From the NCBI GenBank assembly GCA_963576475.1, contig OY754984.1:18873215-18937214 (forward strand): a stretch of DNA of 64,000 bases. Reading direction: 5' to 3'. This document shows, piece after piece, positions 29,325 to 40,549 of the stretch. This stretch comes from Molanna angustata. Taxonomy: Eukaryota; Arthropoda; Insecta; Trichoptera; Molannidae. The translations under genes and the position numbers were made by a program. Within the stretch, counting starts at the first letter, position 1. Each line of letters starts with the position of its first letter. Under the pieces are notes generated by a model. That model was not told where the DNA came from and searched no databases. It worked only from the letters and a program-made list of their open reading frames with translations.

Positions 29325-29962
29325 CTAGGGATGGCGATTCTACCTAAAAATCGATTTTTGAATCGATTCGAATCGGAGTCTAAATATCGAGTCACGAAAA
29401 AATCGTAATCGATTTCTCAAAAATCCACCATACGAGGAGAAGTTTTTGATCTTATATTTTTATGGAAAACAAAAGATTCAAATCCAAAATAATCGATTAT
29501 TTATCGTTTTTAACATTAGTAATATTACTAATCCATCTTTTTTGACTTTGACAAGTTTTTAAGCTTTATTTATATGGAAAACCAGACACTGACCCAAAAT
29601 AATCCATAGGTACCATCATTATTTTTACTTATTACGTCTCCATCCTTCAAAATTCCATTTATGTGTTCTAAAATAATCGTTTTTTGTTACTTTATTATTA
29701 TTTAAAGTTAAAAATAATGTATAACAAGTGAAGAGATATTTTAAGTTTAACAATAAATTTTATTGTGTACCTTTATACTTTTATTAAGAACGACTTGTCA
29801 TTTTTTAGGTTTTGAGAATGTCATAATGTAGAAAATTGATTCTTATCGAAACAAAAATCAAGATTATTGAGTGTCAGATCGATTCATTCCTTAACATCGA
29901 CTAAAAAATCGATTTTTTTAAAACCAAAAACCGAATCTTCGATCTCAGATTGCCATCCCTAG
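29325..29962. mobile_element. hAT-like non-autonomous DNA element
   Basis: A 638-bp element with inverted ends ctagggatggcgattct (left) and, read inward from the right, ctagggatggcaatctg: 14 of 17 match. The interior has many atcgattttt blocks. The termini resemble short hAT-derived elements, but no matching 8-bp target duplication is seen. It ends about 275 bp before the Sas-4 start codon. Confidence 0.65.
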
Positions 29963-30236
29963 CACAAAAGTGAAAAATGGCGGTAATCACAATGAAATTG
30001 TAAAAAATGACGTTTTTGTGACAGATTGTTTATGTTGTTTACATATTAAAATGTGAATATTAAATAAAATTATACATGTTAAGGATTCATAATTTCTTTT
30101 TATAAATACCAGTGTACACATAAAGTGTTAAATTATATCAAATTTATGTTTACCGTAAAAAACAGTTTTTTGCATTAATATTACACTGTGCCTCCAAAAT
30201 TTAAATTAAACCTCATGTTGAATATTTGTCACAAAA
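29963..30236 (+). promoter_or_regulatory. Presumed Sas-4 promoter/5' UTR
   Basis: The 274 bp between the hAT-like element and the Sas-4 ATG must hold its 5' untranslated region, and probably its core promoter, unless an upstream non-coding exon exists. There is no clear TATA or initiator, and nothing more specific can be claimed. Confidence 0.3.
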
Positions 30237-33200
30237 ATGGATGAATCGCTTTCTCCCGAAAAGATACTATATCGGCTTGAAGAATTGCGTAAATGGCAGA
30301 AAATACAAGAGGATCGGTTGCTCCAACAACAACTTTTACAAAGAAAACAACTAGAGGACGAACAACGTAAATTTTATGAGACGATCTATTCCTCCCAAAA
30401 TGATACGTCACAAATTATAGCCGATTCTTCGTCGTGCAGGATTTCGAATAGTTCGTTTTTTGACAACGATTCTAAATGTGGGGAAGCAAAACGAAAAGAA
30501 TTTTCCGAGCTATCAGCTATGGTTGAAGGTGTGTCTGTTTTGAATATATCCGAGGAGTCTGAACCGCGACATTCGCCCGTCCTCTCCAGCGCCGTACCGA
30601 GCGTCCGTTCCGAAACATCTTTTGACAATCACGAAAATACCCGTAGTTTGACACAGAAACCAGTTGAATCTAAAAGCATAAAAACACTTCCAAAATTACA
30701 AATCAAGATCGACGAAATGCCCATCATTCCAGCGGCAAAAGATTTCAATGCCCTTTTAGAAGTTAAGATGAAAAACGATGACGCTGGTATATTAACAACT
30801 AATAAAAATAAAAAAGTTGAAAGAAACGAAAAGGATGTAGCGAAAAAACCGAAAGCGTATCTGAAGAGAGGTCAGGGACTGACCAGGTTTAACATGACAC
30901 CAAATGACATTGGACTAACAAAAAATAAAACTTTACCGTGGGCCAAAAGAAGGATGCCTTCAAATAAAAATAAAGAAATTCTTAAAAGTCCTCAGAGTCA
31001 GAATTGTAACAAAGATATAATTCACAATAAGGTATCTGAAAATGTTGAACCACAAAATTCTGCTAAAAGTAAAAAGAAACTGGATTATCAGAGTAGTTTA
31101 GAAAATGAAACACAAAGTTCTGCACATAATACTCCTGAAAAATATTTTGACAAGGAATCTGAACGTGTGGACGAACTGCCGAAAACTAAAAGGACGTGGG
31201 CTTCTGTGCTGAACGAAGACCAAGAGAATTATATCAGACTGTTGGGCGAAGCAGCAATAAAATTCAACCAACACGATTTTTTCGACCGGTCTAGCTTAAC
31301 CAGTCCATCTTTGGACAGCTTGAGAGCCAACAAGGAAATGGCAGAACAGAAAATGTTTGATTTACTTGAGAAAAAGGTTGACAACTCTAGTTTTTGTTCC
31401 AACAGCAGTTTTATCAAAAAAGTCATCGGATGTCAAGGCACTGACACACCGACTACTAATATGGAATTTGTCAAAACATTTCCTCATGTTCTTAATTTAA
31501 AACCTGACATAAAAACAATTGAAAATCTCAACAGTACCAATGATTCTGTCAGTGAAAAACCTTGCAATGAAAATATTGAACAAGTTGTCAGTGAAAGTAG
31601 TGATAGTGAAAATAGAATCAGTGAAGAAACAGATGATTCCAGCGACAGCACAGATACTGAACCAACTTGTAAAATTGCTCTTAACAAAGGTGTTTTAACA
31701 TCCACTCCCATTCAAGTCAATAACTCTAAAGAGTCTAAGAAAAGAGTCTTTAATGTCCGGACTTCTTCGCAAGACGATAAAAAGGTCATTAAAATTGTTA
31801 TCCAACAAGACTCTACAATAGCTTCCAAAATGCTCGACACTGAGACTAAATCTTTCACCGAAGATACCACTCTGACTCACAAAGATGAACTTATGAGAGA
31901 AGATTTGTCAAGTAAGGCAGAATTACTGAAGACTAGACTCGAAGAACTCCAAAAAGAAATAGATATTTTCAAAAAGGAAAATGAGATTGTCGCCGAACTA
32001 AAGAATAACTTGGAAACGGAAAAAGAAAATTTTTTACAGGAAAAAGCAGAAAATGAAAGAAAGTTCAACGAAGACAAAATTGTCTCAGAGTATTATTTGG
32101 CGGAAGAAAAAGAAAAGTTGGCCAAGCAAAAGTTACTCTATGACCGACACGTTAAAGAAATGAAAGGACAGTCTTTAAAAAAGGACAAAGAAGAGATTAC
32201 CAATCTTAAAACTGAGTTGAGTCTTCTCAAAGATCAAATCAAAACAAAAGACGCCAAAGTGGGAGCATCTCAAGCCAGGCTGAGAAACCAAATTAAAAAT
32301 CTCGAAAAAGAAAACGACGAACTGAAAATGGAATGTGAAAAACTACAAAAAGAAAATACTAGACTTAGGAATGCCAATATTAGATCTCGGAGGATTTCAG
32401 ATATCAAATCGTTGGCGGAAATCAATCGATCGCTCGGACAGTCCATGCTTTCCAATAAATCCAACCAATTTGAAATTGAAGATGTTTACCCGCAGAAAAG
32501 AATCTCCAAAGAATATTTTGAGGATGATAACCAGAAAGGCGTGAAAAGTCACACTAAACCAAAAGTAATCAAACACGGTAAACCTGTTAGATCTAAAAGT
32601 GTTCCTAACTTGTCGGTGAAATCTCACTATGCCAAGTATTTTAGTAAAAGGGATGAAGAGGATCGACAAAGTTTCCGGGAGCAACTCGGATACGGTTTAT
32701 ATTTCGACAGCGACAAAAATTCAGACACAAGTGATTCTGAACCAGACATCCTTCCGTCCCATTTTGAAAAAAAAAAATCTTCATCCTCTTTGGGATCTTC
32801 CGAACTAAAAAGTGTTAAAGACAAAAAATTTGGAAGTTTTAGTGATAAGTCTGCGATTAATTTTAGAAGCAGCGCAACAGAAAGAAGTTTAAGAGAGCCT
32901 TCAGATGTTGGAGTACACAGTTGCACCGTCGAAAAAGAGTATTCAAAAAAATTCTCAAATATGGATGAAGATGTAGAGATGACGAGTGTTACAGACACAA
33001 ATTTCAATGATAAATGTAATATTTTTTCTAAACCACATACAAAAGAATTGAGTGAAATTTTGGATCATGTTGTAATAGACAAACAAGATGGTAGCAAAGA
33101 AATTAGGTTCAACAATGGGAATATAAAAATAATCTCTGCAGACAGATCGTACTCCAAATTCTTGTATTATAATGGAGATATAAAAGAAACATTCTACAAT

Positions 33201-35504
33201 GAAGGAACTATTAAATATTACTATAAAGAAGTAGACACTCACCATACAACATATAAAGATGGATCCCAAGTTCTTCAATTTCCAGAGTAATTATTTGATT
33301 CATTTGCCATATACACATACAAAGAAATTACAATCTATGTATCAGCAAAGATTACTTACATAAATTGTTGGATGATTATTTTGGCTCATTCTTTCAAAAT
33401 ATAATTTGCAATATTATGCCAGTATTTCCTCGGGCATCCCCCGTGTCTCAATACATTCATCATTCATTTTTCTTTCTCGCATAGTCTCAACCATCTCAAC
33501 ATATTTATTTTCTTTCTGATAACCATATCCTTCTATCTTTTGAAAATGATCAGTTAGACTTGCTGTATTTTTTCCTATTCATTTTACATTCAAACCACGC
33601 ACTTATAAGTTACTTAAGACTATTTTCATGAATATGCAGTCTTTTCTTAACAGTTTAAAAATAGAAACTGCATTATTAATGATGTTAATTATTTTAGGAA
33701 TTACACTGTACCATTCTCACTATGAATTAAATTCATCAATATTCATCTATAATCCTATCAGCGGAGACTTCTAATTAACTGTTAAATTACTATATTAAAT
33801 GTAACACTGATGTATAGCTGTTAATCTTTCAAAAATGTATAAATAACATTAAAAAATAATTCATGTATCGTTTATATTTGTCATATTAAGTTCCTGATTG
33901 TGTTATAAGCATTATATTTTGTTATATTTCAGTGGTCAAATAGAAAGACGTTATCCAGACGGTTCAGTGGAGAGTCAGTTGTCTGACGGTGTAACTCGTT
34001 GGGCCAGGCTCGGTGGAACTCAGGAGTGGAAGTTTCCCGATGGTACTCTGCTTGTGATGACTCCTCAAGGTGACAAGACCTTTCGTTTCCCCAACGGACA
34101 GGTGGAAGTACACACCAAAGATCATAAAGTGAGTTTTATATATGTAAATCATACCATACCATCATGCCGTTTCCCTATTTAGAGTAGGGGGAAAGAACCG
34201 AACGCCAGATTCTTCTATCTTGACATATGTGTCTTTCTTCGTTTATATCCATACATCGCGTCATACATGCCTCTCCTATTATTTTGAGTTTGTATGGTCT
34301 CATGTTTCAAATCTCATTTATATCATGCCAACTCTTTCTCGGCCAGCCCCTCGTTATGCTTTTATATATTGATCAACTATTTGTGTAAGAAAATATGCTA
34401 TCAATTTTCCCAGGCAAATTGATCTCCAGGAGAGGTGACATAAATTGGCCTCCACGCAGTTCTGATTTAACCCCTATGGACTTTTTCCTATGGGGTTATC
34501 TTAAATCTAAAGTTTACGCCAATAAACCGACTTCCCTGGAGCATTTGAAATAAAATATCCCTCACGAAATGGTAGCCATCACTGAGTCCACCAGACGAGC
34601 CGTCATAAGTATAAGTAATTTTACTGTTGGATTAAATGAGTGCTGCGAACGCGAGGGTCTACATTTGGACGATATTAGTTTAAAGAAATAAATTCCCAAA
34701 TTGTGTACTTTAATAATTTATAAACATTTTTTCGATACACGGCCTACTTTTTTTTTAATCGATCCACTAAATATAAACTTCCTTTTGAGACACCCTATAT
34801 GAAATTACATATTGCATTCTGAGGTATCAACAAATCAATCAAAGACCAACTAATATTGTATATACATATTGGAATCTAATCATACTCATGGAATGGAATC
34901 TAATCATACTTATGTACAATGGAATGGAATCTAATCATACTTATGTACAATGGAATAGAATCTAATCATACTTATGTACAATGAATAGAATCTAATCATA
35001 CTTAACAAAACTACAGTGACAAAAAGAGCAAGTAAAAATATTTTGAATGGGATAGAGCGAAATAGAAATATTTGATTTCTCCTTTGAATATAATATTTAA
35101 ATTTCACATTGTTTTTCAATAATAAGTATTATCGAGTACCTAACCAATAAAATATTTTGTCATACATATTTATGGTCAACCAGATTCTTTTTATGATGAA
35201 AAATGTCATTAAAAACACAAATAAAAATAACATTAATTTATTTTTTAATACAAGACAATTTATGTAGAATTCGTTTCACTTCCATTAATTTTTCATAGAA
35301 GGCAATTAGTATAATAATTCAACATGTAAATTTATGAGTTTTTATTTTCAGAGACGTGAATTTCCTGATGGCACAGTAAAGGTTGTATATGCAGACGGAG
35401 TAGTGGAAACAAGATATGCTAACGGTAGAATAAGAGTTAAGGATAAACAGGACAAACTGTTGTTGGACTCCGCAGGAACAACAAACACTCAACGTCTTCT
35501 ATAG
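30237..35504 (+). CDS. Sas-4: Sas-4 / CPAP (CENPJ) centriole assembly protein, complete
   Basis: Exons 30237-33286, 33933-34128 and 35352-35504, with GT-AG introns and matching phases, give 1132 residues ending at TAG 35502-35504. The start is chosen at the first ATG (aaaatggatgaatcg). Sas-4/CPAP controls centriole length and links cartwheel to centriolar microtubules. Visible parts: a Gln/Leu/Lys-rich N-terminal helix (about 10-45); a basic AYLKRGQGLTRF motif near 205-217, matching the tubulin/microtubule-binding segment of the family; Ser/Asp-rich linkers; a coiled coil at about 550-720; and a C-terminal TCP10/G-box of repeated FPDG/YPDG/FPNG strands (about 960-1120) that binds STIL/Ana2 in known proteins. 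Length falls between Drosophila (about 900) and human (about 1340). Without splicing at 33286 the frame stops three bases later, giving a 1017-residue protein lacking most of the G-box. Intron 2 contains TE remnants. Confidence 0.95.
34145..34375 (-). mobile_element. RTE-type LINE 3' fragment in Sas-4 intron 2
   Basis: Reads on the minus strand as the C-terminal end of the RTE-like LINE. The plus strand shows gaaccgaacgccagattctt, acatcgcgtcatacatgcc and ccaactctttctcggccag, matching the reverse of 28090-28270. Degenerate. Confidence 0.7.
34390..34795 (+). mobile_element. Tc1/mariner-superfamily transposase C-terminal relic
   Basis: Translation with one in-frame stop gives WPPRSSDLTPMDFFLWGYLK followed by SKVYANKPTSLEHLK, the region around the third catalytic acidic residue of Tc1/mariner-type transposases. 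It continues to a stop at about 34690 and ends near gagacaccctatatg, which resembles an inverted terminus. The N-terminal two-thirds are missing. Confidence 0.65.
34865..35005 (+). repeat. ~37-bp tandem repeat
   Basis: About four imperfect copies of tggaatctaatcatactta plus tgtacaatggaa, in Sas-4 intron 2. The unit shortens toward the right. Confidence 0.85.
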
Positions 35505-35829
35505 CTAAATAATATTTTGATGACATGTATTATTATATCCTTTATATTTTACATAACAACTGAAGTGCCTTCTATATTCCGTCACATTGTAAATACAATG
35601 TTACATTTAGAAATCTAAGGTCTCTTTTTATGCCTTCATTTAGGATTACTTAAGATGAAATCTGCAAAATATATGTTGAAATTATTTGTACCTGTATTAT
35701 ATGAATTGTAAAGTATAAAATATACTACTGTATAGTATTTATAAACTTTATCAGTTATTGTAATATATTTTTGTAATGGATAATTTTACAAATATTTTAT
35801 TTATGTTGTTTGATTTAACAATGTTTTCG

Positions 35830-36000
35830 GGTAATCGTTAATACAAAATAACATCTCACATACTTCAGCAATGAATGATGTCTTTTTATGCAAGATGTGT
35901 CCTGGTGGTATGGAGATACACATGTGTCATGCTTCCTTTTGTAAGATAATGCACACATGTTGCTGGTTACCCCACATAGTGGGATTATGGTATATGTATT
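35830..36000 (-). repeat. Interspersed repeat F, copy 2
   Basis: Reverse-oriented relative of 28830-29000: atacacatgtgtcatgcttc, gctggttaccccacatagtg, ggattatggtatat. It lies just beyond the likely Sas-4 3' untranslated region. Confidence 0.55.
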
Positions 36001-36054
36001 TGAACTAAATATTGTCCAAACATTGTGAATTGTACGGATGATGACTAGATGCCA

Positions 36055-36225
36055 AAAAGAATCCTCAAAGCACATCCCAAAGGAAAAAGTGTGTGCCTAA
36101 GGTACAATGGATGGATGAAGTCGAGAGGGACCTTCAGATATGTGGAATCGGAAAGATAAGGCCATGGACAGGGTGCAATGGATACAATTCTTTGTGGAGG
36201 CCAAGGTTTGTTCTGTGCTGTTAAG
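36055..36225 (+). mobile_element. LINE C-terminal fragment
   Basis: Reads with frameshifts as RWMDEVERDLQICGIGKIRP, then WTGCNGYNSLWRPR, the ending common to RTE/Proto2-like reverse transcriptase ORFs in insects (RW.D.V..DL ... W...R). About 170 bp; decayed. Confidence 0.5.
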
Positions 36226-36232
36226 CTACAGA

Positions 36233-36486
36233 CATGGGCGCCCGCTGGATTGATTGAAAATAGTCAAATAATGCTACTTTTATTTTAAATCACTTTGTGT
36301 TAGCATAAAGAAAGTGTGTAGAGACAGAATGTTGGCCAGCCTGGAGCATGTGAGCGTCAAGCGTTCAGCCCCCGCGCCTCATTGCTTGGGCCGATCATTC
36401 TTTCCCTGCCGTCTGCATTAAAACATTACTAAAGATATTTTATTTTACCCCCCCCCCTAGAAAATTTTCTGTGGGCGCCCATGGCT
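36233..36486. mobile_element. Short DNA element with gggcgccc termini
   Basis: The left end catgggcgcccgc and right end gtgggcgcccatg are inverted repeats (12 of 13). The 254-bp body holds a C-run near 36450 and no coding frame. Likely a MITE. Confidence 0.55.
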
Positions 36487-36599
36487 ACTGATGATGGTAT
36501 GTATATCCTTTGCAACATTTTTCCAATTTATTGGTTATTTTTGCATTAGTGTGGTTCCTATACCGATTGAAAATTACTTGATTTTTTTAATAACCACAA

Positions 36600-37175
36600 A
36601 GTAAATAAGCAAAAAAGGTTGATAATAAAAATTATAAATAAAAAACCATCTGACTACCCAACTTTGCAACTATTTCGTGATTTTCAAGTGCCATCTTTTA
36701 AAAATATCTATAAAAAAAATGTGCTATTTCAAATACATAAGGACATTGGAAGGTCGCACCATGCCTTTGTACGTGTGGCGAGTGATAGACATAATATAGT
36801 GGGTCAACTGTGTACCCCATTAACACATACAAGTTTTGCACAGCACTACTACACGTACAATGGGGTGGTGTGGTTCAACCAACTTGAAACAGATTTGAGA
36901 CTGGCAATTGAACATAATGATTTTAAAAAAAAAATAAAGAATAAATCAAACTTATTATTTGACTGATATGTAAATTATATTAACTTCTTTTTGTATAGAT
37001 AATAATTATGTATGCATAATATTTTGTGTATTCTATATTAAATTGTCTCCTTTACACACGAGTGCTTGCACTCTAGTAAAGGGTAAATATGTTTTGTCTT
37101 ACTGTGAATCTTTTCTATATAGTTTGTTTGTTTTATATTTTGTATATGTTATTGTAAACTTAATAAAATAAAAAA
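36600..37175 (+). mobile_element. CR1/Jockey-like LINE 3' end
   Basis: The 115-codon frame at 36619-36966 ends with YNGVVWFNQLETDLRLA ... DFKKKIK, the typical C-terminus of this LINE group. The 3' tail at 37047-37090 contains one hairpin unit (cctttacacacgagtgcttg ... ctagtaaagg) homologous to the 55-bp array at 1435-1790. It ends in an A-rich run. 5'-truncated. Confidence 0.7.
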
Positions 37176-37479
37176 AAAAAAAATAACTTCACGTATTAAA
37201 AAAAATTAAAACATGTTCAATATAATATGCCCTATTCTGATTTGTCTAAATTTATCCGTCTGAATTTTAGTATATGAGAAGTGTCAAAAAGTTGACTGCA
37301 TTTATACGGGACTCATTACGTCACTCCGCGCGGATAAAATCCTTTTATCCATGGTCGCCTGTTGGTTATTGACTTTTTCGTACTCTGAAACGAATCAGAA
37401 TAGGACATATTATGTACTATAATGTTCAATATTTTATTTTATGTAGCTTCTCGGGCAACTAACAGGTGCTATGTCAAAT

Positions 37480-37652
37480 ATTATTTAACACGCACCCAAT
37501 AACAAGCTGCCACATTCTGGAGACTTACGATATTTATCGTCTCACAGATCCAGACTGAAAACACAATAAAAAACTGTGTCTCCACCGGGAATCGAACCCG
37601 GGACCCTTGGATCAGCAGTCAGATACCTAACCAACTGAGCCACGAAGGCCGA
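37480..37652 (-). mobile_element. tRNA-derived SINE (family 1), reverse, well preserved
   Basis: Contains caccgggaatcgaacccggg (reverse B box), gatacctaaccaactgagcc (reverse A box) and acgaaggccgac, with the tail ccaataacaagctgccacat and ctggagacttacgat. It is close to the copy at 16431. Confidence 0.85.
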
Positions 37653-37814
37653 CAGATATATAGTGAGAATGAGGTACAAAATCTTCGGAACCAAAAAAAG
37701 TGAATACTGGCTGATAAAGCTGGAATATTGGTTAGATTTATGAAAAGGAAATAATTTTAATATCTTTGGTTTTTTTAAAAAAAAGTCTTGTTTGTAGTCT
37801 ATAGTAGCATGTTG

Positions 37815-38812
37815 TCGAAAATGGAAAAAGTTGAATTGGGCGCCATTATGAAGTACCTGTGCTTGAAAAATTTCACTATGGAACAAGTTAATCAAAACTT
37901 ACAAGATGCTTTAAGAGCAATAGCTCTATCAAATTCTATAGTTGCACGTTGGTGCACTGAATTTTAACTTGGAAGAACATCCAGCAAATATGACCTTCGC
38001 TTGGGTCGCCCAACTACGGAAGTGACCGAATAAATGGTTAAAAAGTAAAAAAATGTTTTAGCAGATCGTCGTGTCACAGTACGTTTTATATCCGAATAAA
38101 CAAAAATTTTGACTGGTAGTGTGCGTAACATTTTACACAAAAACTTGTGGATGAAAAAAGTATCCGCGCGCTTGGTCTCCAGAATGAATCACAAAAACAA
38201 ACAATGAGCATTTCTCGAGATTCTTCGGAACTGTTACAAGATCCTGACCATTTTTTGGCCTGATTTACAAACATGGATGAAACGTGGCTTCGCCATTATG
38301 AATCATAAATAAATTTAGTCTATGAATTGGAAAAGACCATGATCTCCAACCCTTAAGAAATTTAAGGCGAATCCTTTCGCCGGAAAGATCATGGGCTCTC
38401 TCTTTTCTGGGATAGTAAAGATGTGGTCATGATAGAATATTCGACCATGGCACTACTATTACGGACTCTTTGTATGCAGAAGTTCACGAGAAACGGTAAG
38501 GCAAAACGGGAAATTTTTTTTTGTTCCATAAAGATAATCCGTTGCTATGACTGCAATTTGAGATGCTGACTTCGAAATACTTGAGCATCCTCCACATTCA
38601 CCAACCTTTCCCTTAGTGATTTCCAAGGTTGAAAATGTATCTGAGAGGACAGATTCGATGATGATGAAGCAGTAGTCACTGCAGTACAGGAATTTTTAGG
38701 TGCTCAGGATGAGGTTTTTAAGAAAGGAATTTTAAGATTACAAAAAAAATATTTCAAGTGGATTATGCTAAAAGGTAACTATACCAAAAAATAAAATAAC
38801 ATTTAATAAAAG
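37815..38812 (+). pseudogene. Decayed mariner-type transposase relic
   Basis: Starts atggaaaaagttgaattggg, then reads in broken frames through RWCTEF, SKYDLRLGRPTTE, ADRRVTVR, VRNILHKNL and WPDLQTWMKR-like segments, consistent with a mariner transposase (helix-turn-helix, then catalytic core) carrying many stops. Its 3' flank is cut by the LTR element at 38814; sequence resumes at 40471 with ttaccagcaacatactc. Confidence 0.6.
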
Positions 38813-38956
38813 TTGTGGGGATTGAGGAGGCAAGTCCCTCTGGCTTGCCTATATATATCCCCACCAACAACGAGCCAAGACAGTTCTCATTTAATATTCT
38901 CACGGGCCAGTCATTTCCAATAAACAATGACAAACCCAATCAGCAGTTTTAATATC

Positions 38957-39029
38957 TTCCCACTATAGGTACGTCGACACATAATATCCATAGTGGTGAA
39001 ACCGACGTGATATATACCTATAGTGGGAA
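38957..39029 (+). promoter_or_regulatory. Hairpin spanning LTR end and primer-binding site
   Basis: ttcccactataggta at 38957-38971 pairs perfectly with tacctatagtgggaa at 39015-39029. The 43-bp loop contains the end of the 5' LTR and the candidate primer-binding site. In the element RNA this would present the primer site in a loop. Confidence 0.7.
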
Positions 39030-39354
39030 CAGTGTTGATGTTTACAAATTTGTAATATGAGCCTTCGTGAACCGTGGACTAGACAACAAATTCGTCCTAC
39101 ACGTTCATCACAGTGTAAGCTTGCAAAAATAAACATCACGCGATAACACCGCTGTGAGAATTCAATACTGCTGACACCTACTTTGTTTTGAGGTGAGAAC
39201 TCATAATCTGAGAAAATGACTACTGCCCCATCGTGACGTCTACCACGTTACCAGCAACTCCCGCCTGCGAACTTTTTTGCATCACGTCAAGCTAGATCCG
39301 CTTGACCACGACAACCCAAAGCTGCTTGCCTCTGTTTCACCGTCACGACACGCC

Positions 39355-39700
39355 GAAGCTGCTCGCTCTCTTCTCATCGCCTCCACGACAACCCAAGCAG
39401 CTCGCTCTCGTCTCATCGTCACTACGACAAGCTCAAGCAGCTCGCTCTCGTCTCATCGCCTCCACGATAAACCCAAGCTGCTCGCTCTCGTCTCATCGCC
39501 TCCACAACAAGCCCAAGCTGCTCGCTCTCGTTCCATCTCCATCACGACAAGCGCAAGCCGCTCGCTCTCGTCTCATCGCCTCCACGATAAACCCAAGCTG
39601 CTCGCTCTCGTCTCATCGCCTCCACAAGCCCAAGCTGCTCGCTCTCGTTCCATTGCCATCACGACAAGCGCAAGCCGCTCATCAGTGTCTCGTCGACATG
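39355..39700 (+). repeat. 40-bp GC-rich tandem repeat inside the LTR element
   Basis: gctcgctctcg recurs at 39361, 39400, 39440, 39480, 39520, 39560, 39600 and 39637, each followed by tctcatcgcctccacgac-like sequence. Two overlapping frames stay open across it (39277-39897 and 39302-39769), both Ser/Arg/Leu/Ala-rich. They have no domain and are probably not real proteins. Confidence 0.85.
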
Positions 39701-40549
39701 ACAAGCCGATACCGCTCATCCTTGTCTCATCGAGAGATAACGAAACCAGACCAGGACTTAAATTTTTGATAAAGACATTCTCTCAGCCTTCAGACAAGCA
39801 AGATTTTTTATGTATTTTGTTAATTTTCATTATGCCAACTAATCATTTTCACACGGCTAAGTTCATGTGTGTTTTTCCAAGGAACTGCAGACCTTGATTA
39901 ATAACTGAACTTCAATCTCAGCAAATCTGATCAATTTGCTGACTAAAAAATTTTAGCATGAAAAATCTCGTTTTTTTTGTACCGTTTTAATTTATTTTTC
40001 TTTGTAATATGATACTCAGCAATCCGAATGTTATCTATTTATAATATGTATAGTCAAACAAGCAACACATAACATTATGCAATTTGAGACATTTCTTCAT
40101 ATCTTAATTAATAATATTTTACCATTCAATGCACACATTGCACGATTCCAATGTTTCTCAAACTTTGAATATTTATTTTACATGTTTGATAATTTTTTAT
40201 GTTCACACTATACAATGTATTTTACTGTTTTTACAAATTATGTATGTCAAATTTAGCTGTTATATGTAGCGTTATCACTTAGAGGGGAGCACTGTGGGGA
40301 TTGAGGAGGCAAGTCCCTCTGGCTTGCCTATATATATCCCCACCAACGACGAGCCAAGACAGTTCTCATTTAACATTCTCGCGGGCCAGTCATTTCCAAT
40401 AAACAATGACAAACCCAATCAGCAGTTTTAATAACTTCCCACTATAGGTACGTCGACACATAATATCCATAAAGTTACCAGCAACATACTCATTCCCACT
40501 GTTTATTGAACGCCCCTCATATGTTATGATTTTTTTTCCAAGTTGTGTA

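Larger units (their letters stand above)
38814..40470 (+). mobile_element. Non-autonomous LTR element (TRIM-like)
   Basis: Two 178-bp direct repeats, 38814-38991 and 40293-40470, begin tgtggggattgaggaggc and end cataatatccat. They differ at only about four positions. The 5' repeat is followed by tggtgaaaccgacgtgat, a candidate primer-binding site starting TGG. The 3' repeat is preceded by agaggggagcac, a candidate polypurine tract. Flanks carry aaagt on both sides (38809-38813 and 40471-40475), a 5-bp target duplication. The 1.3-kb interior has no gag, protease, reverse transcriptase or integrase, so it must have been moved by an autonomous relative. The low LTR divergence marks it as one of the younger insertions here. 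Confidence 0.85.

Noticed and set aside
29325..29962. 8-bp target duplication to confirm hAT membership
   Set aside because: Flanking 8-mers do not match, so the superfamily label stays tentative.
32627..33278. Minus-strand frames opposite the Sas-4 exon
   Set aside because: Shadows of the coding strand; they have no domain and no context.
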